A stretch of 13,004 nucleotides of DNA from PCC-7336 sp039817825. GTDB lineage: Bacteria; Cyanobacteriota; Cyanobacteriia; Thermostichales; PCC-7336. The position numbers were made by a program, and so were the translations under genes. The stretch is taken from the NCBI GenBank assembly GCA_039817825.1, contig JBCBVA010000109.1:1-13004 (forward strand), read 5' to 3'. Under the pieces are notes generated by a model. It was not told where the DNA came from and made no database searches. It worked only from the letters and a program-made list of their open reading frames with translations. Below are positions 1 through 7,542 of the stretch, one piece after another (position 1 is the first letter of the stretch; every line of letters starts with the position of its first letter).

Positions 1-801
1 GTAGAATTTAGCCCTGATGGCAATACCATTGCATCAGCAGGCTATGACGGTATATTACGACTGTGGCGGCTAAACGTCATTCCCTTGGGCACCTATGAAG
101 GGTATGGACATTCTAGTTTTATAGGGTCTGTAAAATTTAGCCCTAATGGCGACACCATTGCTTCTGCAGGTTTTGATGGAGCAGTTCGGTTATGGCGCCT
201 GGACGGCACTCCGATTTCTAGTTTCGAAGTCCATTCCGAATTAAATTATAGTGACCTCGAATTCAGCTCCGACGGTGAAATTATTGCTGCAACTGGCACA
301 GATGTCAGATTGTGGCAATTGGATGGAACTCCCATAGCTACTCTAGAAGGACACTCTAGGATAGCTGGAGCATTGGAGTTTAGCCCTGACGGCAACACAA
401 TTGCGACTGGCAGCGATGATGGTATTGTACGTTTCTGGCGTTTAGATGGTACTCCTCTCGCCATCCTTCCACAGTCCTCCAGTATTAATTCAGTAGTGTT
501 TAGCCCTAATGGAAACGCCGTTGCATCTGCTAGCGACAACGGTATGGTGCGACTGTGGGGGGTGGATGGTCATCCGATCACCAGCCTTGAAGGCCATTCA
601 GATGCGGTCCATGAGGTCGAGTTTAGTCCTGACGGCAAAATCATTGCCACTGCTAGTGACGATGGCACGGTGCGATTGTGGGATTGGGATTTAAATAGTT
701 TGGTTCAGCATGGATGCGACTGGTTGGGCGACTATTTCAGAACCAATCCAAACGTCGATGAAAGCGACAGAGATCTCTGCGAAGATCTACCCGATCGCTA
801 A
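1..801 (+). CDS. WD40 repeat protein, C-terminal part (5' end outside window)
   Basis: The reading frame is open from base 1, so the gene continues to the left; the TTG at 85 is only an internal codon. Six WD40 blades are visible. Each has a 'FSPDG/FSPNG' turn followed by 'VRLW' or a close variant. The turn codons start at 7, 136, 262, 379, 499 and 622, giving a period of 39-43 codons. After the last blade comes a short tail, 'HGCDWLGDYFRTNPNV', then 'DRDLC'. A similar tail (CDWL.DYL.TNPNV) commonly closes large cyanobacterial WD40 proteins that carry an N-terminal NTPase (nSTAND), protease or TIR-like domain. That N-terminal domain cannot be seen here. The propeller is expected to act as a protein-interaction or sensing platform in the cytoplasm; the specific role is unknown. 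Family certain, function unassigned. Confidence 0.9.
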   Translation, partial: VEFSPDGNTIASAGYDGILRLWRLNVIPLGTYEGYGHSSFIGSVKFSPNGDTIASAGFDGAVRLWRLDGTPISSFEVHSELNYSDLEFSSDGEIIAATGTDVRLWQLDGTPIATLEGHSRIAGALEFSPDGNTIATGSDDGIVRFWRLDGTPLAILPQSSSINSVVFSPNGNAVASASDNGMVRLWGVDGHPITSLEGHSDAVHEVEFSPDGKIIATASDDGTVRLWDWDLNSLVQHGCDWLGDYFRTNPNVDESDRDLCEDLPDR

Positions 802-885
802 CTAAGCTTGCGATCTCCTCTACACGTCGCTGCTACCCCACAGCCGCGAACCCAACAAAACTCTCCACATACAGAAGAATTTAAA

Positions 886-909
886 TCAGCCTACCTACTT
901 AAAGGCTGA
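886..909 (+). terminator. weak hairpin after the WD40 gene, possible terminator
   Basis: TCAGCCT (886-892) pairs exactly with AGGCTGA (903-909) across a 10-nt loop, 85 nt after the WD40 stop codon. It is followed by CTTTAGTTGTT, which is only moderately T-rich. It could end the WD40 transcript, but the stem is short. The remainder of the 802-1023 spacer shows nothing else I can support apart from the glgP ribosome binding site. Confidence 0.3.
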
Positions 910-1023
910 CTTTAGTTGTTGGAAGACATACCGAAAAAAGCCCGATGGGTATAACAGAGGCAATCAATATATAGAGAAATTGGTCTCAACAAGTTCCCGC
1001 CCTTTACCACCCTAGGGGTTGCC

Positions 1024-3660
1024 ATGAAAGCGCTGCGCACCTTCAGAATTGCTCCTTTCTTACCCCAGCCGCTCGAACCCCTCAGACAACTAGCCCACAA
1101 CCTATATTTCAGTTGGAGCATTGAAGCCCAGCGGCTGTTTCAACGCATGGACGAGCAGCTCTGGAACGCTTGCCAGCACAACCCAGTGCAGCTATTAGGG
1201 AATCTCTCTCAAGAGAAGCTGAGCACATTGGCTGCAGACGAGGGCTTTCTGGCCCACATGCAGCGGGCTCAACAGCAGCTTCAAACGTACCTGGAGGCAG
1301 ACACGTGGTATGGCCAAGTGCGGGGAGAAACCAAGGTCAAGGGGGAATGTTACGCCTACTTTTCGGCTGAGTTCGGTCTGGCCGACTGCTTACCGATTTA
1401 TTCCGGCGGTTTAGGGATTTTAGCTGGGGATCACCTCAAGTCTGCCAGCGATTTAGGTCTGCCACTAGTGGGAGTAGGACTCCTCTACCAGAAGGGCTAT
1501 TTCCGTCAGTATCTCAATCAGGATGGTTGGCAGCAGGAGCGCTATCCCATCAACGACTTTTACAACATGCCCCTCATCCTGGAGCGGCATCCAGATGGAT
1601 CGGAAATTCACATTCGGGTGGATTATCCCAACCGAGCGGTCTTTGCCCGAATTTGGCGGGCTCAGGTGGGGCGGGTGCCGCTCTATTTGTTAGATACCAA
1701 TATCGATATCAACAGCCAGTACGACCAAGACATCACCGACGAGTTGTATGGCGGCGATAAAGACCTGCGCATTCACCAGGAAATCATGCTGGGCATTGGC
1801 GGGATTCTAGCTCTACAAGCACTGGGAATTCGTCCCACCCTATTTCATATGAACGAAGGGCACTCGGCCTTCCTGGGGTTAGAGCGCATCAGCCAACTCA
1901 TGGACCAAGAAGGCTTGCCCTTCACCACCGCATTCCAAGTGGCCAAATCCAGCCAAATCTTCACCACCCACACTCCCGTTCCAGCCGGCATCGATCTGTT
2001 CCCCCCCGACAAAATCGACTACTACCTGGGTCGCTACTACAAAACCTTTGGCCTCTCGCGAGAGCAGTTTTTAGGGCTAGGCAGAGAAAATACCGGAGAC
2101 TTCAACGCCCCGTTCAGCATGGCGGTTTTAGCCATCAATACCGCTAGCTACGTGAATGGAGTCAGCCAACTGCACGGCCAAGTGGCACGAGAAATGTTTG
2201 GCAGTTTGTGGATGGACTTGCCCCAAGAGGAAGTTCCGATCGCCGCTGTCACCAACGGCATTCACTCCCGCACCTGGGTGGGGGATGACGTACAAGAGCT
2301 CTACGATCGCTACCTCGGCTCCAATTGGTCGTCTGCTACTCCCTCCGATCCCTTGTGGGACAAAGTGAGTGCCCTGCCTGACGAAGAGCTGTGGCGCACC
2401 CACGAACGCTGTCGGGCCAATTTAGTGGAGTTCACCCGCAAGCGGCTACACGATCAAATTGCCGCGCGGGGGGCGTCGATAATGGAGCTGTCGCGAGCGC
2501 TGGAAGTGCTCGATCCTAAGGCACTGACAATCGGATTCGCGCGCCGGTTTGCCACATATAAACGAGCGACCTTATTGCTTAGAGATCGCGATCGCCTGAT
2601 CGAGCTGTTAGCCAATAAAGACCGACCGCTGCAGATTATCTTTGCGGGCAAAGCCCATCCGAAAGACTCACCGGGCAAGGAGCTGATTCGGGAGATTGTG
2701 CACTTTTCTCGGGAGGACAGCGTCCACAACCGGATTGTGTTCATTGAAGACTACGACATCTTCGTCACCAGCTTGATGGTGGCAGGAGCGGACATCTGGC
2801 TGAATACGCCACTGCGCCCGCGAGAAGCCTCCGGCACGAGCGGCATGAAAGCGGCAGCGAACGGGTTGCTGAACCTCAGCATTTTGGATGGCTGGTGGGC
2901 GGAGGCGGACTATCGGGCGACGGGATGGGCGATCGGTCGCGGGGAAGAATACAGCGATCGCGAGTATCAAGATGCCGTCGAGTCCACCGCCATTTACGAT
3001 TTGCTAGAGCACGAGATCGTGCCGGAATTTTACAATCGCGGTAGCGACGGGTTACCTCGCCAGTGGATACAGCGCATGAAACAGGCGATACGCTTGAATG
3101 CGCCCCAATTCAGCACCCAACGCATGGTGCAGGAGTACGCGAAAACCGAGTACTTCCCCATCAGCGGCTACTACAATCGCATGCGGGCCGACCAGTGTGG
3201 AGCAGCCCAGCGACTGGTAGATTGGCAAGATCGCTTGCTACTGCACTGGTATCACATCGAAATCGAACGGGTAGAGGTAGAACCGATCAGCTCCCTGCAG
3301 CCTGATTCTGGAGGAGAGAGCGACTCCCAGAGGGGAATAGTGGCAGGGGCATCATCCGAGGCAGTTCCGGTATTGGCGATCGGCGATCCGGTGGAAGTGA
3401 CCGCTCGCATTCACTTGGGGCAACTGCTGGCTAGTGACATTCAAGTAGAGGTCTATCGCGGCCCGGTGGACGAGACAGGAAATTTGGCAGATGGGGTGGC
3501 GGAACCGCTGGCCTTTATCGAGATGGAAGCGGCACGAGCCATCTTTCGGGGCAAAGTGCATTACGATCGCAGCGGGTTGCAAGGCTTGGCGATTCGCATT
3601 CTGCCCCACCATCCCGACCTCCACGACCGACTGGAGATGCGGCTGATTCGCTGGGCTTAA
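1024..3660 (+). CDS. glgP: alpha-glucan (glycogen) phosphorylase, DUF3417-containing type
   Basis: Phosphorolysis of alpha-1,4-glucan with inorganic phosphate to glucose-1-phosphate: cytosolic glycogen mobilisation, important in cyanobacteria in the dark. The 878-residue product begins with the DUF3417 region (about residues 10-95, 'PLRQLAHNLYFSWS'), typical of the shorter bacterial/archaeal glucan phosphorylases. The catalytic glycosyltransferase-35 core follows, with 'EGHSAFLGLERI', 'RRFATYKRATLL' and the PLP site 'GTSGMKAAANG', where Lys609 is the expected Schiff-base lysine. A low-complexity Ser/Gly/Glu-rich stretch (about residues 758-780) precedes a small C-terminal beta-rich domain. 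The ATG start is supported by AGGGG at 1014-1018, six nt upstream, and by the family-typical N-terminus. The gene stands alone, with spacers of more than 200 nt on each side. Full length and intact. Confidence 0.96.
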   Translation: MKALRTFRIAPFLPQPLEPLRQLAHNLYFSWSIEAQRLFQRMDEQLWNACQHNPVQLLGNLSQEKLSTLAADEGFLAHMQRAQQQLQTYLEADTWYGQVRGETKVKGECYAYFSAEFGLADCLPIYSGGLGILAGDHLKSASDLGLPLVGVGLLYQKGYFRQYLNQDGWQQERYPINDFYNMPLILERHPDGSEIHIRVDYPNRAVFARIWRAQVGRVPLYLLDTNIDINSQYDQDITDELYGGDKDLRIHQEIMLGIGGILALQALGIRPTLFHMNEGHSAFLGLERISQLMDQEGLPFTTAFQVAKSSQIFTTHTPVPAGIDLFPPDKIDYYLGRYYKTFGLSREQFLGLGRENTGDFNAPFSMAVLAINTASYVNGVSQLHGQVAREMFGSLWMDLPQEEVPIAAVTNGIHSRTWVGDDVQELYDRYLGSNWSSATPSDPLWDKVSALPDEELWRTHERCRANLVEFTRKRLHDQIAARGASIMELSRALEVLDPKALTIGFARRFATYKRATLLLRDRDRLIELLANKDRPLQIIFAGKAHPKDSPGKELIREIVHFSREDSVHNRIVFIEDYDIFVTSLMVAGADIWLNTPLRPREASGTSGMKAAANGLLNLSILDGWWAEADYRATGWAIGRGEEYSDREYQDAVESTAIYDLLEHEIVPEFYNRGSDGLPRQWIQRMKQAIRLNAPQFSTQRMVQEYAKTEYFPISGYYNRMRADQCGAAQRLVDWQDRLLLHWYHIEIERVEVEPISSLQPDSGGESDSQRGIVAGASSEAVPVLAIGDPVEVTARIHLGQLLASDIQVEVYRGPVDETGNLADGVAEPLAFIEMEAARAIFRGKVHYDRSGLQGLAIRILPHHPDLHDRLEMRLIRWA

Positions 3661-3754
3661 GTCGCTGGGTTGCGATGTCGACCCCAATCAATGTCATCAA
3701 CTCTTCCAGCAGAACACCAAGCATCCCTGCATGAATGTCTTCCTAGTGTCTTGT

Positions 3755-3807
3755 CAGGCTTATTTTTTGGGATACTGCCTCTCCGCAAAAACAGTGCAGT
3801 AAGCCTG
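3755..3807 (-). repeat. inverted-repeat element, copy 1 (diverged)
   Basis: CAGGCTTA (3755-3762) is the exact reverse complement of TAAGCCTG (3800-3807), with 37 nt between them. The right edge TGCAGTAAGCCTGG (3795-3808) differs by one base from TGCAGCAAGCCTGG in copy 3 (5146-5159). It is therefore a diverged member of the same family, in the same orientation as copy 3 and opposite to copy 2. Strand is given relative to copy 2. It lies wholly in the spacer. Confidence 0.7.
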
Positions 3808-3897
3808 GCAGGGAGCCAGAATCCCCTTTCCTAACATTGACAGAGCAGCAGATGCTAACTTGCGCCAGAACACAGTTCCGCAAACAATACACTAGAC

Positions 3898-3949
3898 CAG
3901 GCTTGCTGCAACTTCTCTGTAGTGAACGACCCTGTTGAGAGCAAGCCTG
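3898..3949 (+). repeat. inverted-repeat element, copy 2
   Basis: Perfect 10-bp arms: CAGGCTTGCT (3898-3907) and AGCAAGCCTG (3940-3949), with a 32-nt centre. Read on the plus strand, ACCAGGCTTGCTGCAA (3896-3911) is identical over 16 nt to the reverse complement of 5145-5160 in copy 3. It ends 34 nt before the TTG start of the ThiO-like gene, so it may lie in that gene's promoter or leader. It could fold into a stem-loop in RNA or be a small dispersed element; the function is unknown. Confidence 0.8.
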
Positions 3950-3969
3950 AACACCAGCACGAGTTGACC

Positions 3970-3974
3970 GGAGG
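3970..3974 (+). promoter_or_regulatory. ribosome binding site fixing the TTG start of the ThiO-like gene
   Basis: GGAGG sits nine nt upstream of the TTG at 3984. The protein from this TTG begins directly with the expected FAD-binding beta strand (MKCDVAVIGCG). No better ATG or GTG is available in frame, so the rare TTG start is well supported. Confidence 0.75.
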
Positions 3975-3983
3975 ACGGCACTG

Positions 3984-5096
3984 TTGAAATGCGATGTGGC
4001 GGTAATTGGATGTGGCGTAGTGGGGGCGGCCATTGCCTACGAGCTATCGCAGCAGTCGCTGTCTGTGGTTGCGGTGGATGCAGGGGCACCCTGCGGTCAG
4101 GCATCTGGGGCGGCGTTGGGGGTACTGATGGCCGTCAGCACTCAAAAAGCGTCAGGGCCGGTGGTCGATTTGCGATTGGCTAGTTTGGCTCGATTCAACG
4201 ACTTAGTCTCCGGCCTAGAAAACCAGTTAGGGTACTCCCTACCGGTTAATCGCCAAGGATTGTTGCGCTTGATCCCAGATGGGGAATGGGAGCAGTGGGC
4301 AGAAGCGATCGCCGCTCGTCAGGCTGCTGGTCACAGTCTCAAACAGCTTGGCCAAGATGATATTGCAGCCCTACAGCCCGAGCTGGAGTGGAGTGAAGGT
4401 GGATTGCACTCTCCAGGCGATCGGCAGATCGATCCGCGTGCCTTTGTCCAAGCTCTCGTGCGAGCGGCCAAGCAAAACGGCGCTCAGTTTTTGTTTAACG
4501 AACCAGTCACGCGTCTGAAGACGGAGCGAGGTCGAATTAATGCGTTGTACACCCCGAACCAAACGGTGTCAGCCAGTCATTTTGTTGTCGCTGCCGGGTT
4601 AGGCAGTGCCAAATTTAGCGATCAACTGGGGTTGGACATCAAAGTGGCACCGGTTAAGGGACAGGCTATCCGCATTCGGCCAGCGTCCCCACTCCCTTAC
4701 GGTCCGCCGATTACGGATGGCGATATCAATATTGTGCCGCTGGCAGACGGTACCTACTGGATAGGAGCCACGGTTGAGTTTCAGCCCACCATCCCCACTC
4801 CAACATTGGGAGGGATGCAGCAATTGATGCAGCAGGCGACGACTCTGCTTCCGGTCCTCAAGGATGCCGAACTGGTCTCGAATTGGGCGGGGATGAGGCC
4901 GAGACCGTTGGGACAGCGGGCTCCGATTTTAGGGCGATCGCCCATGCATCAAAACGTGATTGTAGCGACGGGACATTACCGCAATGGCGTGCTGCTCGCT
5001 CCGATTACTGCTGCCGTCGTCAAAGATTTACTGGTAGCCGGACAAACTCAAGCCTGCGATCTCTCGGCATTTACCCCCCGCACGTCTGCGGCTTAG
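3984..5096 (+). CDS. thiO: FAD-dependent glycine/amine oxidase, ThiO-like (DAO family)
   Basis: By family, this flavoenzyme oxidises a small amino acid or amine with O2, giving an imine and H2O2. ThiO makes dehydroglycine from glycine for the thiazole half of thiamine. The 370 residues open with the dinucleotide-binding motif GxGxxG (residues 9-14, 'GCGVVG'). Strand 2 ends in Asp32, where many relatives have Glu. 'SGAALGVLMA' is typical of the DAO fold. The C-terminal part has 'GMRPRPLGQRAPILG' (Arg305) and 'GHYRNGVLLAP' (Arg333), which match the ThiO signature including its two substrate-site arginines. Cyanobacterial ThiO is often fused to ThiG; this protein has no ThiG part and no thi gene nearby, so a different amine substrate is possible. 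TTG start with a good GGAGG. Spacers on both sides carry copies of the same inverted repeat. Family sure, exact substrate not. Confidence 0.8.
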   Translation: MKCDVAVIGCGVVGAAIAYELSQQSLSVVAVDAGAPCGQASGAALGVLMAVSTQKASGPVVDLRLASLARFNDLVSGLENQLGYSLPVNRQGLLRLIPDGEWEQWAEAIAARQAAGHSLKQLGQDDIAALQPELEWSEGGLHSPGDRQIDPRAFVQALVRAAKQNGAQFLFNEPVTRLKTERGRINALYTPNQTVSASHFVVAAGLGSAKFSDQLGLDIKVAPVKGQAIRIRPASPLPYGPPITDGDINIVPLADGTYWIGATVEFQPTIPTPTLGGMQQLMQQATTLLPVLKDAELVSNWAGMRPRPLGQRAPILGRSPMHQNVIVATGHYRNGVLLAPITAAVVKDLLVAGQTQACDLSAFTPRTSAA

Positions 5097-5110
5097 AGAA
5101 TTTAATGTCT

Positions 5111-5158
5111 CAGGCTTGCTCCCACAACGTAGGACACGCAGTTATTGCAGCAAGCCTG
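5111..5158 (-). repeat. inverted-repeat element, copy 3
   Basis: Perfect 10-bp arms CAGGCTTGCT (5111-5120) and AGCAAGCCTG (5149-5158) with a 28-nt centre, starting 14 nt after the ThiO-like stop codon. The arms are identical to those of copy 2, and the flanking TTGCAGCAAGCCTGGT (5145-5160) is the exact reverse complement of 3896-3911. Copies 2 and 3 therefore bracket the ThiO-like gene in opposite orientations. Here it could also act as a transcript-end stem-loop, though no T-run follows. Confidence 0.8.
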
Positions 5159-5225
5159 GTATTGTTTCCCAGACTTGCGATCGCAGAGGTTGTCAACTAC
5201 GAATAGGTTGCAACAATCCTGATAT

Positions 5226-5246
5226 CGCAGTGGCCATACCACTGCG
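5226..5246. terminator. perfect 8-bp hairpin, possible transcript end
   Basis: CGCAGTGG (5226-5233) pairs perfectly with CCACTGCG (5239-5246) around the 5-nt loop CCATA, a stable GC-rich hairpin. The sequence after it (GACATTTCAG) is not a T-tract, so it does not meet the usual intrinsic-terminator pattern. It may be a 3' stabilising structure for the ThiO-like transcript or a protein-binding palindrome. Confidence 0.35.
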
Positions 5247-5459
5247 GACATTTCAGCTATGTCCATCCCTGACTATGCCTAGAAACCTCTGTCCTAACTG
5301 AAATGGCTAGCACTATATCGCTTCTCAGGCATGCTCTCAAACGGTATACCACTACGCATGTTTTACAGCGAACCTGGAAGGATTCTGGGCTACGGGAGAA
5401 TGGAGCTTCTTGCGTTAGGCTATGGGTAATTTGAATTTTTGTAATGGCGATCGCTCGGT

Positions 5460-6638
5460 ATGAAACGCATCATCTTGATGACCGGTAAGGGTGGAGTGGG
5501 CAAAACCTCGATGGCAGCAGCATCTGGCTTGCGCTGCGCCGAACTGGGCTACAAAACTTTGGTGCTGAGTACCGATCCCGCTCACTCTCTAGCCGACAGC
5601 TTCGAGACTCCGTTGGGGCACGTCCCCAAAGAAGTGCGTCCCAATTTGTGGGGAGCAGAACTGGATGCCCTGATCGAGCTGGAGGAAAACTGGGGGGCGG
5701 TCAAGAGCTACATCACCGAGGTGCTGCAAGCTCGTGGATTAGATGGGGTGCAGGCGGAAGAACTGGCTGTACTTCCCGGTATGGACGAGATTTTCTCGCT
5801 GGTGCGGGTCAACCGTCACTACGACGAAAACGAATTTGACGTGCTGATCATTGACTCCGCTCCGACCGGGACTGCATTGCGATTGCTCAGTCTGCCGGAT
5901 GTGTCCGGTTGGTACATGCGCAAGTTCTACAAACCCCTGCAGGGTATGGCTGCGGCCTTGAGACCGGTGTTTGCTCCCATCGTCAAGCAGCTTTCTGGCA
6001 TTCCGTTGCCCACTAACGAGGTGATGGATGCCCCCTACGAGTTTTACGAGAAGATCGAGCGGCTGGAAACTATCCTGACGGACAACACCATTACCACTGT
6101 GCGGCTGGTAACTAATCCCGAAAAGATGGTGCTGAAGGAATCGTTGCGGGCTCACGCTTACCTCAGCCTTTACAACGTGGCTACCGATATGGTGATTGCC
6201 AATCGAATCATCCCTGAAGAAGTTCAAGATCCCTACTTCGCTCGCTGGAAGCAAAGCCAAGAGGTGTACCGCCAGCAGATTCACTCGGACTTCACACCGC
6301 TGCCGGTGAAAGAAGTACCTTTGTACGCCGAGGAGCTGGTGGGGTTTGAGTCGCTGGAGCGGTTGGCTAAAACGCTGTGGGGGGATGAAGACCCGGCTGC
6401 CGTGCAGTACAAAGAAACGACGATGTCGGTACACAGCGATAACGGTCAGTACCGTCTGGAGCTATATTTGCCCGGTATTGAAAAGCAGCAGGTGGAGTTA
6501 AGTAAGACTGGGGACGAACTCAACATTCGCATCGGCAACCACCGTCGCAATCTTGTATTGCCTCAAACACTGGCGGGGCTAAGCCCGGCAGGAGCCAAGA
6601 TGGAAGACGATCGCCTCAACATCCGGTTTGCGGCTTAG
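5460..6638 (+). CDS. get3d: Get3d-like ArsA/GET3-family ATPase with C-terminal alpha-crystallin domain
   Basis: P-loop ATPase of the ArsA/GET3 (TRC40) family, 392 aa. The deviant Walker A motif is GKGGVGKT (residues 9-16). The switch I-like segment is DPAHSLADSF (39-48), and IIDSAPTG (Asp132) is the switch II/Walker B region. The arsenite-binding cysteines of ArsA and the CxxC zinc motif of eukaryotic Get3 are absent, so this is not an arsenic pump ATPase. The last 75 or so residues ('YRLELYLPGIEKQQVEL', 'LNIRIGNHRRNLVLP', 'LNIRFAA') form an HSP20/alpha-crystallin-like domain. That architecture matches Get3d of cyanobacteria and plastids, proposed to bind hydrophobic or membrane-protein clients. 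Cargo is not established. The ATG at 5460 gives the family N-terminus; the Shine-Dalgarno is weak. The permease gene 34 nt downstream is probably co-transcribed. Confidence 0.88.
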   Translation: MKRIILMTGKGGVGKTSMAAASGLRCAELGYKTLVLSTDPAHSLADSFETPLGHVPKEVRPNLWGAELDALIELEENWGAVKSYITEVLQARGLDGVQAEELAVLPGMDEIFSLVRVNRHYDENEFDVLIIDSAPTGTALRLLSLPDVSGWYMRKFYKPLQGMAAALRPVFAPIVKQLSGIPLPTNEVMDAPYEFYEKIERLETILTDNTITTVRLVTNPEKMVLKESLRAHAYLSLYNVATDMVIANRIIPEEVQDPYFARWKQSQEVYRQQIHSDFTPLPVKEVPLYAEELVGFESLERLAKTLWGDEDPAAVQYKETTMSVHSDNGQYRLELYLPGIEKQQVELSKTGDELNIRIGNHRRNLVLPQTLAGLSPAGAKMEDDRLNIRFAA

Positions 6639-6672
6639 TTCTTGCTCGGGCTTGCAACAGTCATACCAGGTC

Positions 6673-7542
6673 ATGTCATCAGTTCGCATCATCGCCCTGA
6701 CTTCGCTAGCAATGCTTGCATTCGCCGGTAATTCCTTGTTGTGCCGTGCAGCTTTAGCGACAACCACCATTGATGCGGCTAGTTTTACCACCGTGAGATT
6801 GATTGCAGGAGCTGTCACTCTATGGGCGATCGGTTTGCGCCTTCACTCCAAACGGAGGGGAGGGGAGAATTGGGGGGCTGCATTACTCCTTTTTTGTTAT
6901 GCGGCTAGTTTTTCCTTTGCCTACATCAACTTGTCTGCCGGTACCGGAGCGTTACTGTTGTTTGGGGCTGTTCAGGTCACCATGATTGGGGTTGGCCTTC
7001 TGTCTGGAGAACGCCTCAACTGGCAACAACTACTGGGATTTATCTGCGCGTTCGCGGGCTTGAGCGTTCTGGTTACCCCCGGTGTAGAAGCCCCTTCATT
7101 TTTGGGCTCGGTGCTGATGTTGGGGGCTGGAGTGGCATGGGGGCTTTACTCCATTCGCGGACACAACGCTGGCAACCCCATTCAAAAAACTGGAGGGAAC
7201 TTCCTGAGGGCGGTGCCACTTGCACTCGTTACGAGCCTGATGTTCTACCGCCAAATGTCACTCGATGGGATGGGCATTGGGTTGGCTGCGGCTTCTGGAG
7301 GACTGACATCAGGAGTAGGGTATGCCATTTGGTACACGGTGTTGCCGGCTCTTCAAACTACCAGTGCTGCGACTGTTCAGCTTTGCGTACCCATCCTCGC
7401 AACGTTTGGGGGAGTGGTGCTGCTATCTGAACCCATTACCCTACGTCTGACCGTGTCATCTCTAGCGGTGTTGGGTGGAATTGCTCTATTTATTCTGAAT
7501 CGCGATCGCTCTCGCCGTTCCGGTGCTCCTACCACCCGTTAA
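6673..7542 (+). CDS. EamA/DMT-superfamily permease
   Basis: Inner-membrane drug/metabolite transporter-type permease, 289 aa from this ATG. The hydrophobic pattern fits ten helices in two EamA repeats, roughly residues 5-125 and 140-275. Family-like segments are 'FTTVRLIAGA' near helix 2, 'GERLNWQQLLGFICAFAGL' closing repeat 1, and 'LLSEPITLRLTVSSLAVLGG' closing repeat 2. The substrate cannot be deduced; relatives export amino acids or metabolites. The frame is open back to a TTG at 6628, which would overlap the preceding gene by 11 nt. The ATG at 6673 is preferred because the first helix starts directly after it, although only a weak AGG lies just upstream. It follows the Get3d-like gene by 34 nt on the same strand, so an operon is likely. 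Confidence 0.88.
   Translation: MSSVRIIALTSLAMLAFAGNSLLCRAALATTTIDAASFTTVRLIAGAVTLWAIGLRLHSKRRGGENWGAALLLFCYAASFSFAYINLSAGTGALLLFGAVQVTMIGVGLLSGERLNWQQLLGFICAFAGLSVLVTPGVEAPSFLGSVLMLGAGVAWGLYSIRGHNAGNPIQKTGGNFLRAVPLALVTSLMFYRQMSLDGMGIGLAAASGGLTSGVGYAIWYTVLPALQTTSAATVQLCVPILATFGGVVLLSEPITLRLTVSSLAVLGGIALFILNRDRSRRSGAPTTR

Larger units (their letters stand above)
3661..3983. other. spacer between glgP and the ThiO-like gene
   Basis: No credible coding region: reading frames here are short and have no recognisable product. It holds two copies of an inverted-repeat element in opposite orientation (3755-3807 and 3898-3949) and the ribosome binding site of the next gene at 3970-3974. No T-tailed hairpin terminator was seen directly after glgP. 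Confidence 0.7.
5097..5459. other. spacer between the ThiO-like gene and the Get3d-like gene
   Basis: No credible gene in 363 nt. It contains inverted-repeat copy 3 (5111-5158), a HIP1 octamer (5177-5184), a perfect small hairpin (5226-5246) and a second HIP1 octamer at 5447-5454 just before the next start codon. A second, widely spaced 8-bp inverted repeat, CATTTCAG (5249-5256) with CTGAAATG (5298-5305), is probably chance. The promoter of the downstream gene must lie here, but I cannot place it securely. Confidence 0.6.

Noticed and set aside
246..539. Minus-strand open frame opposite the WD40 gene
   Set aside because: It mirrors the repetitive WD40 coding frame and resembles no known protein; shadow frame.
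3755..5158. CRISPR array or transposon ends flanking the ThiO-like gene
   Set aside because: The copies are not regularly spaced, differ in orientation and carry different centres, so they do not form a CRISPR array. No transposase lies between copies 2 and 3 and no target duplication is visible, so a composite transposon is not supported.
5116..5301. 61-codon frame in the spacer after the ThiO-like gene
   Set aside because: It begins inside the inverted-repeat element, has no ribosome binding site and no protein-like composition.
5739..6434. 231-codon minus-strand open frame opposite the Get3d-like gene
   Set aside because: Long, but rich in His/Arg/Gln as expected of an antisense shadow of a GC-rich gene. 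It lies wholly inside a well-supported gene.
5460..6638. Arsenite-pump ATPase (ArsA)
   Set aside because: Nucleotide motifs fit the family, but the arsenite-binding cysteines are missing, the protein is a single half, an alpha-crystallin domain is attached, and no arsB or arsR is nearby.
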